From Datura wrightii (lineage: Eukaryota > Streptophyta > Magnoliopsida > Solanales > Solanaceae): DNA of 64,000 nt. Location: positions 122,212,501 through 122,276,500 of the forward strand of contig JASDFA010000010.1 in the NCBI GenBank assembly GCA_035772735.1, read 5' to 3'. The position numbers and the translations under genes are program-made. Within the stretch, counting starts at the first letter, position 1. Each line of letters opens with the position of its first letter. The notes beneath the pieces are model-generated. The model did no database searches and was not told the DNA's origin. It saw nothing but the letters and a program-made list of their open reading frames with translations. Below are positions 56,338 to 64,000 of this stretch, one piece after another.

Positions 56338-57770
56338 TGTTCAGTGCGTTGTTGGGGTTATAAAACTGACACGCAAGTGCACGTGGTCGAACAAGTAGTA
56401 AGTGGCTTTAGTAAGCCAAGTATCGATCCCTAAGCGACTTGGGTTAAGTGCAATTTGCTCAAGTATACTATATTTTTACTTCTAAATATGCTGACAACTA
56501 AATAACCAAAAAGTGAATAATTTGTTTTATAAATTTTATACTAAACTACAAACAATTATCTACTTTGAATTTGGACTATGAATAAGAGCATGCCGAGGTT
56601 AAAGAACATGTAATGAAACTGATTATCATTATAAATTGGTTAATCTTTTCTTCCAGTTGCTAGCCAAGAACAATTGCCAAGAGATTAAAACTCTCGTATT
56701 TAATCTCACTTAAGAATCATGAACCATCCGTCTACATTTCTGTGATCAAATGCAATTCATGTTCTAGCCATACAATTCCGGTTCCTAAATTGACTAATAC
56801 GACTTTCAAGTATATTTCTATCAGGAAAGCACATCAAAACTCAATTTTCCCAAATCAAGTAAAGAATAATATCCTATTAATTCACAACTTTCCAGTTTCG
56901 TGCTCTCTCGAGTGAAATCGGACTTTTTAGATGTACATTAATGTAGGACACACACCATTGCAGTAGAAACAAGAATTAATAGAACAACATGGAAGAAAAA
57001 GATGAAAAACCATATAATTAATAATCAAAATTCATCACAAGTGTTCACAACCTCAGCAAGGAAGGGAATTAGCCACTCATTTGTGGATTAATCATCCTAA
57101 AACAAGTGTTAATCATACAAACAATTGAATTAGAGAAGAAAGAAAGAGAGAAAAAACCCTGAACTTTTCGTCCCTCAACTGCCTGTAACCCACGTCCTTG
57201 CTCCACCATGTCTGAATTATGAAAAATAAACCTAAGTGTGCTATTTATAGTAGTGGGACTTTTTCCCGGAATAACAAGCAACGTGTCACGGAGTGCATCG
57301 CGGAGCACTGCCTCCGTGACACGCTACGGACGCGGAAGCTCTCTGGAAATCACCCGAATTTCGCCCTGGCAGCACCCTGCCACGTTGGCAGCGTGTCACG
57401 CTGCTTGGGCTGCGCGTTGGCATCTCTTGGTCGCGCAGCCAACCTGCCGTGGCACGTTGCCAACGCGCAGGTGGGCTGTTGTGATCGTCCTGCCTGCCGT
57501 GGCACACTGCCAACGCGCAGGTGGGCTGTTTTGTACCTCCTCTTTGCCGACGTTCGCGTGTTAATTCCGTTTCCAAGCATCTACTTCACCAACTCATGGA
57601 TTAGTTACTCAAAAGTCATCAAAACCTACAAAACAAAGGCTAATCATGTTGGTTAGCACACATCTTCACTTCATATAAAATTACATGAAAATGTATACAA
57701 TAACTTAGATAAAAAAGACTAATTTAAGTCCTAAAGCGTATCTCGGGCATGCTATTTTTGCCCGTGATCA
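56338..57770 (-). repeat. Array LTR 3 (5' LTR of unit 2)
   Basis: TGTTCAGTGCG to CCCGTGATCA, followed by TTACC. TATA box 57242-57249, promoter dyad 57282-57323. Confidence 0.93.
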
Positions 57771-57775
57771 TTACC

Positions 57776-59383
57776 TTCAGGCTAAGAAGTATGATAACCT
57801 GCCTGTGGGAGTTTAGCGGCTGACTGCTCAGGAGCATGCCCTATCAGTAGTAGCCTTACAGTTGTTCTAAGTAAGGAAACTAAGTAATATGTCATCTGTG
57901 ACCCTTCAGTGTTCTATGAGCTATAGTTGTCTGAACATAACATCTAGAGTATTGTTTAGGCCACTCCAGACCTTGCCCTATCCGGTATAGACCATTAGAG
58001 ATTAAGATCACTATCAGGACCCTCTGATCAGATATAGGCACATGGGATGTGCTTGTTAGCAGCTATGCAAATTACGCTAGGGGTGAGTAGTGGTCACGTT
58101 AGACCTTATGAGCCCGATACGCCTTTTGAGTGGCCAGGTTGAGATTAAGATGCAGTGTACTGATTGGGATTGACCCCACGTAGGATAGCCTTATGTTAAC
58201 CAACCTCAGTGTTACTAGCTATGTCGTTGCCATCTGGGCTATATGATTGTTCCAAGGAGCCATATGTTGTCCCAAGGGACTATGAAGAGGCCCAAGGGCC
58301 ATATTACAGTCCATTCCATGGTTGGACTATTATTTTTTTTCCATATAGGCATCACTGACCCTCATCAAGCCTGGTGCCCAGGGTGTAGTTATTAAGAGTT
58401 TGCCCGACTCAGACACAGCTACAGATCAGGAGCTGAATGGGCTTAGTTGCATACCCAGGGGACCGGTAGTTTGGCTATAGTTACTTGTGACTCAGATTGA
58501 CCTTGTTAGGGGTATATAGATTAAAGTGTGCTCGTCAGGGCTTATGGGGGCCCTGAGCAGGTTATTCTGTGTTGATTGTACCTTCTAGGTTTATGGGGGC
58601 CAGGTTAGGTTCTTATTCGCATTCTTTCCTGCTAGTTCTAATTTATAATATGTAGTTATATAGTCTTAGCTAATATACATTTAGTGCTTTACTAGATGCA
58701 GGTTATGGATAAGAAAGCTTTCAGGTTAAGTTCTGCCCCTTCTTGTTATTCACTTTTAGTTCTTTATCAGCGTTTATTCATCTTTTCATTACTGCCTTAC
58801 ATATTCGGTACATATTGTACTGAAGTCAAATTATGGGGCGCTGCATACTTGACTGCAGATTTAGATAGATAGGTTGTAAGATATCCTAACAGCTATTCAG
58901 AGTCAGCAGTTTGGCCGGCTCCTTTCATTCGAAGTTGCCAAGTCGTAAAGGTTACCATCTTTTATTTGTATAGTATTTGGGTAGGCCGGGGCCCTGTCCC
59001 GACCACTATTTATATTCTTAGAGTCTTGCAGACTACAATCATCAGTTAGTTGATTTTTGTTGTCCGTGTGGGTCCTATGTATGTCTTATTTTACTTGTTG
59101 GCCGTGTGGGGCCCAGTATAACTACCTGTTTTTATTTCTGTTATAACTAGACAGCATGGTGGTCTTGTCAGACCACATAGGATCCCTTTATTACCTTGTT
59201 GTTGATTAGCTGGTACTGGTGGCCTTGTCGGCCTGAGGCTGTGTTTACAGCCGAGATATAGTAGTTTATTTTCTTGAATTTGAGTCACTAGTACGCACCA
59301 GAGGTGCCTGAGCCCCGCCAGGTCAATTCAGATCCCAGTATGGCACTAGCTGCCAGTTGTGCCTCCTAAGGTGGGGCGTGACA
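57776..59383 (+). repeat. Z LTR, right part
   Basis: Continues the Z LTR after the array (TTCAGGCTAAGAAGTATG, compare TTCCAGGCTAAGAGTTATAG at 63215). It ends GGTGGGGCGTGACA at 59383, directly before a primer-like site. Total Z LTR length without the two insertions is about 3.2 kb. Confidence 0.82.
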
Positions 59384-59931
59384 AACTTGGTATCATAGCA
59401 GGTCATATCCTAGGGAGTCTACAAGTCGTGTCTAGTAGAGTCTTGTTTATAAATGTGTTGTGCACCATATTCAGTAAGAAGGAGGCTACTAGGCATGGTA
59501 GTATAGTTACCCCTCCTTCTTCTCAAATCATTCTATAGAGCGGAGATATATAGGATTGAGTCCTTAAGCTTTCATTATTATGTCTGTGTAGAGTAACATT
59601 TCGTATAAGACAGACTTCAATTAGTCGCAAGTCAGTAATAACAGCAGGAAAGGGTATTAGTGAGGCACTACAATTGGGAGACAACATCCTCCCAGGATAC
59701 TAGGAACCTCATAAGGTAATAGATATGTCAGCACCATCCCCAGTTCTCCCTACAACACGAAATAGGAGGATAGGAGTATGGTGTGTGTGTCTATATATAT
59801 ATATATATATGAGTTAGCCTACTTAGTAGACGTCTAGAATTAGACAGGGACGACAGTTAGCATTGGATTACCTGAAATATATGAAGGATCGTGCTAGGTT
59901 TGTACGTACAGCCTTTAGAGTTGATGAATTT
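59384..59931 (+). other. Z primer-binding site and leader
   Basis: TGGTATCATAGC at 59388-59399 is close to the initiator-tRNA-Met-type site. The leader shares words with the Tekay-2 leader (TCCTAGG, AGTAGAGTCTT, GGAGGCTACTAG), so Z is a Tekay relative. An AT dinucleotide run lies near 59791-59810. No gene; cut at 59932 by Athila-3. Confidence 0.7.
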
Positions 59932-60440
59932 TCATCATCTTAATTAGTAGTTGATGGCTAAAAATAGCTCAGCTATTACCCTAAACTCTATTGGGCTAAT
60001 TGAATTATGTCTTGAGGTTTGAAAAGACTCGAGGAAAAGGCATCTATGAGGTTGAAAAACATAGGGGATTCCATCTTGCCTAAAGTTATTTACACTTATT
60101 CACGATTATTTGATGAACTAGAATATCCTTATTTGATTAGCACCCCATCTACACCACACCTCTAGTCGTCTCTCGTTATTGTCTATCAATTTTAGTTATT
60201 TTGATATTTTGGCAAGCTGGTTTGAAATCCACAATATTGTTAACTCCATTTTCCCCTAAAAACTATTTGTTATTATTTTCCTGAAGTGGTGCGAATTAGT
60301 TCAAATTTCCTAAAACAACGCTTGCACAAATCATTCATTAGTCTCTGTGGAATTCGACCAAGACATCCATTGGGAATATTTGTTTTGGTACAATGACTGC
60401 TTACACTTTCTCTATATGAGGAGTGTATTTGAGCGTTATA
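59932..60440 (+). repeat. Athila-3 5' LTR
   Basis: Probable start TGATGAATTTTCATCATC (a palindromic start), end TTTGAGCGTTATA, followed by a primer site. The right half aligns with the Athila-2 LTR end. The left boundary is less certain because no target duplicate was found. Confidence 0.6.
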
Positions 60441-60560
60441 AAAAATGGTGCCATTGCCGGGGATTAGCGCTTGATATCCTTGTGTTGTTTGTTAATTTGA
60501 GTTAATCTTGCATCTTCTTATTGATGTTGATTTCACTGTTGGTTGTTAGGGTGAGTTCCT
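60441..60560 (+). promoter_or_regulatory. Athila-3 primer-binding site and leader
   Basis: TGGTGCCATTGCCGGGGA at 60446-60463 matches the tRNA-Asp-type site with two changes. T-rich leader to the gag region. Confidence 0.75.
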
Positions 60561-61633
60561 GTGAGCCATCATTCACAAGCAGGAGATAGTTATGTTGAAG
60601 GTCACATGGACGATAAGGAGGATACCCCGGTTATGCCTGAAGTTGTAGGAGCCAATCGGCTACCAGCCACGGTAGGGAATGTAGTGTTTCATGTTACAAG
60701 TACAATGTTACACTTGTTACAAATGAAAGGTCTCTTTGGGGGAAAACTGAGTGAAGATGAAACCACCACTTGAGAAATTTTTTGGAGATTTTCCAACCCT
60801 TTAATATAACAAATATTAGTCAAGAGTCCATCAGGATAAGGATCTTTCCATTTTCCCTAATGGTAGATGTTACTATGTGGTTAGAAAAGCTCCCTCTAGG
60901 TTGCATTACCTCGTGGCAAGAATTGACTGAAGCATTCTTGGATCGTTTCTTCCCTCCCTCTAAGATGTAGCAGCTGAGGGCTGACATTACAAACTTTAGG
61001 CAAGAGCCAGGGGAGCCTTTACATGAAGCATGGCTAAGGTTCAAGAAGAAGGTGTCCCTTTTCCCTAACCATGGTCTCCCCGATGGAGTGCTCCTTCAAA
61101 GAATTTACCGAGCCCTAGACTCCATCAACAAATCCGTTGCCATTAATTTAGTCAGAGGATCAATTATGGACATACATATGGGTTAGCTAAGACCCTCTTG
61201 TATAGAATGATGAAGACAAACTGAGCATGGAATACTAGGGAGTAACATGTATCATAACATGACGGGAGTTCTAGTGCATTGGCAGCTGAAATGCCAAAAA
61301 AAGATGAAGAGCGAGATGAAAATCTTGCTAAAATGATGATTCGTCTGGAGTTAATGACTAAACATGTGATGGGGGTCAGGCCTAAGGTCGTAAATACTGT
61401 AGGAATGCAAAGGTCAAATGTAGTTTGAAAGAGAATCATCACCACCATGATACGAGGAGGAGTGTCAATACATGGCAAATCAGATGGGTGGTTCATGACC
61501 CAGTAATCAAGGGGCTAATCAAGGCCCTTGGTGCCCACAGAAAGAGAATCAAGGTTGGAGAAACCGTGACATACATGGATGGCTCGAGAGAAAGAGCAAA
61601 ATCATGAGGGTGACCGATACCATAGAAGTTTGA
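60561..61633 (+). pseudogene. gag: Athila-3 gag fragment
   Basis: The expected start codon is GTG at 60561 (ATG in Athila-2 at 31504). It then reads TVGNVVFHVTSTMLHLLQMK, FGGKLSED, a frameshift near 60768, FLEIFQPFNITNISQESIRI, FPFSLMVDVTMWLEKLPLG, EAFLDRFFPPSKM, a TAG at 60968, and LRFKKKVSLFPNHGLPDGVL. More stops lie near 61183-61220. It ends where the second Z LTR begins at 61634; no pol is present. Confidence 0.82.
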
Positions 61634-64000
61634 TGTTACACCCCATAAGCTTCTATAAGTTAACCGACGCGTGCGTTCATGTGTTGAGAGTTTTGGAGTA
61701 TGACGCATGCAAGGAAGGGCCCGAGGAATGAACATACAAGCACAGTATCTAGATAATGGGTGGAAGAAGATCAGAGGAAGGCAACACGGGGCACTGCATT
61801 GCAGACCTCCCTCCCTAGCATTGGGCGGCACGTCGCACCATAAAGCAGTGTGATGGGAGGCGCGCCGCGGACCCAGCCCAACCACCTCATCTATATATAT
61901 GTTTAAGTGTAAGTCCCAATTCATTTCCAACATTTCATAAAACAGACCCTCAGCTAACACGGAGTCCCCTCTTAAATTTTCATCCATTTTTTGTCAAATT
62001 ACGCTGCTAAATTCCATTCAAACGCAAATTCGTCTTGGATAGCAAGTTCCGAGCCTACGAGGAACGTCCTTAAGGAGTTTTTTCTTGAAATCTCGCCCGG
62101 ATTGTCGAAGCCTTGCCGAGTAAAAGTTATAGAAATCACTTTTAATTGAGTCCTAAGAGGCTATAAGTGATAGGTAAGCACTTCTACCTTCTAGACTCTC
62201 GAGAATTTGTGAGGTTTCGGCCGAATTAAATGATGTTGAATTGAAGTCAATGTTGTTTGGAAGATATAGTTCTTAGTTGTTCCTATTAACAAAACTAGCC
62301 TTATTCTCTCTATGTAAGGGCTACAATTTGGTGGAATCACCAGCTATAGGATGGAACTGTTTGGCGTAAACAAAAATTGGCATTAGAGGTATGTTAAGGC
62401 TTATCTCTTCGGCAAGTTATCCTCATCGTATAGTGATATGACCTATGCCCTTGAAAGTAGAGAATGATCTTATATGTTTTCATTACTTGCTGCTAGTAGA
62501 TAATGATTATGTACGTTGTGGTTAGCTGCTATAAGATGTATTGAGATTATACCATAGTATCCCTTGTCGAGAAAGGGTATGTTAAGTGTGACCAATGCTA
62601 GGTGCACCATGGAGAGTTCCCCGTTCACCCATTTACCATTTAGAGGTATTCTGATGTATTTTTGTCGTGCCAAGGCCTTTGAAGTTTATGGTTAGTTGTT
62701 GGGCCTGACTTGGTATGTTGGAAAGCATAGGGCGTAGCCCAACAACATAACTTTTAGTTTGACGCCTATATTGTCAGTAAAGCTCGCCCAGAGGCTGCTG
62801 GCTTACCTTGAAGCCTCCAAGGCCAGAATCTGGATAGGATGGTTGTCTGGTTGAGTTGAGGGCACCAGGGTTGCCAAATAAGCTGAGCAACAACTTGCTA
62901 TACGATTGTCTACTGTCGATAACTGTTAGCTTCAGCCGACCTAGTGCTTGTCGTATGGGTCGCTCAGGAAAGCCATCCCAATTGTTACAAGTCTGATAGA
63001 CTAGTTGATGCCCTATGGAGGGAATCTTATTAGTAGTTAGATGTGAGGCCAATGTCCCAGGCTACTCTTATAGATGCCCAAGTACACGTTGCCGCGAAGG
63101 ACTAGGTCTATATATACCTATTATGAGGCTATGAATCGCTCAAAGGAGCCATATGAAATCTAGACAGACTAAGTTAAGGTCTAAAGGGACTAGAACCAGA
63201 GTATCATAGTGTTACTTCCAGGCTAAGAGTTATAGTAAGTTGCCTGTAGAGAGTTAAGGCTGATTGCTTAGGAGCATGTCCGATTAGTAGCAGCCCCACA
63301 ATTGTTCTAAGCGAAGGAACTAAATAGTTGGTCGTCTATGACTTTACTGTTTGCTTATGAGATATAATTGTCCTATCATGACCTTTAGTGTACCGCTCAG
63401 GCTACTATAGACCTTGCCCTATTCTGTTTAGGCCGTTAGAGTTTGTAAATGTTGCTTTGAGCCCACTCCCCCAAGTCAGTTGTAGGCACCTGGGGTGTGC
63501 TTGTTGGCAGCTACATAGACTGTTTCATGAGCGAGTAGCGGTTGTGTTTGGCCTAAGGGGCTAGATATGCCTTTTGAGGGGCTGGATTGAGACTAAAGTG
63601 TAGTATCTCCGTCGGGAGTGACACACCTAGGATAGCCTTCCATTGGCCAACATCAAGGTTGCTAACTATGTCGTCACCTATGGGGATATGGATCACTCAA
63701 AGGAACTATGTGATATTGCTCGGAGGATCTATGTGATGTCCGAACGGACTATATTCAGGACTATAAGGCCATATTTAAGTCCATCCATGTCTAGACCTCT
63801 TTCTATGCTGTACTGGCATTATTGACCCTCACTCGAGCCTTGTGTGGCCAGGGTGTAGTTACAGGAGCCCAGCGGGCTCAAACACAGTTACAAGAGTCTA
63901 GCAGGCTCAGTTGCAGACCTAGAGTCCAGGTAAGCTGGCTACAGTTACCAGTAGAATCTTAAGAACCTTGTTAGTGGTATATAGATTGCATTGTACTTTC
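61634..64000 (+). repeat. Second Z-family LTR, partial
   Basis: Starts TGTTACACCCCATAAG and aligns with the composite Z LTR throughout, up to the window end (63940 against about 58500). A GC-rich block (61800-61880) precedes a TATA run at 61892-61900, as in the first copy. About 0.9 kb remains outside the window. Its relation to the upstream Z element is not resolved. Confidence 0.78.

Larger units (their letters stand above)
47337..57770 (-). mobile_element. Tandem array of the non-autonomous Athila relative: 3 LTRs, 2 internal regions
   Basis: LTRs at 47337-48769, 51837-53269 and 56338-57770, each exactly 1433 bp, with internal regions 48770-51836 and 53270-56337 between them. The whole array is bounded by TTACC (47332-47336 and 57771-57775); no duplicates flank the middle LTR. 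Each internal region has a primer site, a 315-codon gene, the post-gene hairpin, a 3' untranslated region and a polypurine tract. The single target duplication indicates either one insertion later expanded by LTR-LTR unequal recombination, or integration of a pre-formed multimer. Confidence 0.92.

Noticed and set aside
59791..59810. AT dinucleotide run as a regulatory element
   Set aside because: A short simple repeat in a leader region with no conserved partner.

Overview
The window is plant nuclear repeat DNA, most likely heterochromatin of a eudicot. Solanaceae is my best guess, from the hAT-type MITE ends and the style of the Ty3/Gypsy proteins, but the sequence does not prove it. I see no host gene, rRNA, tRNA or CRISPR. 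Nearly all of it is Ty3/Gypsy LTR retrotransposons nested in one another. Two lineages dominate: Tekay/Del-like chromoviruses (iMet-type primer site TGGTATCAGAG, chromodomain-like C-terminus, about 2.3 kb LTRs) and Athila-like elements (tRNA-Asp-type primer site TGGCGCCGTTGCCGGGG, no chromodomain). A third LTR family, here called Z, has LTRs of about 3.2 kb and a Tekay-like leader.

Layout, left half. An old chromovirus fragment (Tekay-0, 27502-28619) was hit by Tekay-1 (1-5413 plus 26696-27501). The 3' LTR of Tekay-1 was hit by a minus-strand Athila array (5414-26695, order LTR, internal, LTR, truncated internal). The Athila gag gene was hit by a complete 5.9 kb non-autonomous Athila relative (15417-21310, TSD GATGC). 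That is four levels of nesting. Tekay-0 also carries a small hAT-like MITE (28296-28462). Right of it lie an Athila-2 LTR end and gag (28620-32336), split by a minus-strand solo Tekay LTR (29251-31487), then an inverted Z LTR piece (32337-33127), about 1.4 kb of unassigned DNA, and a Tekay-3 pol fragment (34577-36034).

Layout, right half. A plus-strand Z LTR (36035-59383) is split twice: by complete Tekay-2 (37008-46715, TSD CTCAC) and by a tandem array of the non-autonomous Athila relative (47337-57770; three LTRs, two internal regions, one TSD pair TTACC). Then come the Z leader, an Athila-3 LTR and gag (59932-61633), and a second Z LTR running off the window.

How the parts relate. The autonomous Athila encodes gag-pol and an extra 3' gene (ORF3), all broken mainly by nonsense codons. 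The non-autonomous family keeps the Athila primer site, polypurine tract, 3' untranslated region and promoter architecture. In place of gag-pol it has one 315-codon gene for a Cys/His-rich, coiled-coil protein; one of its three copies is uninterrupted. Several hairpins are shared between elements with compensatory base changes: beside the polypurine tract in both lineages, just after the pol or 315-aa gene stop, and in the Tekay LTR. A 42-bp dyad sits at a fixed distance upstream of the TATA box in all seven Athila-type LTRs. These conserved structures and the non-autonomous gene are the most interesting content.
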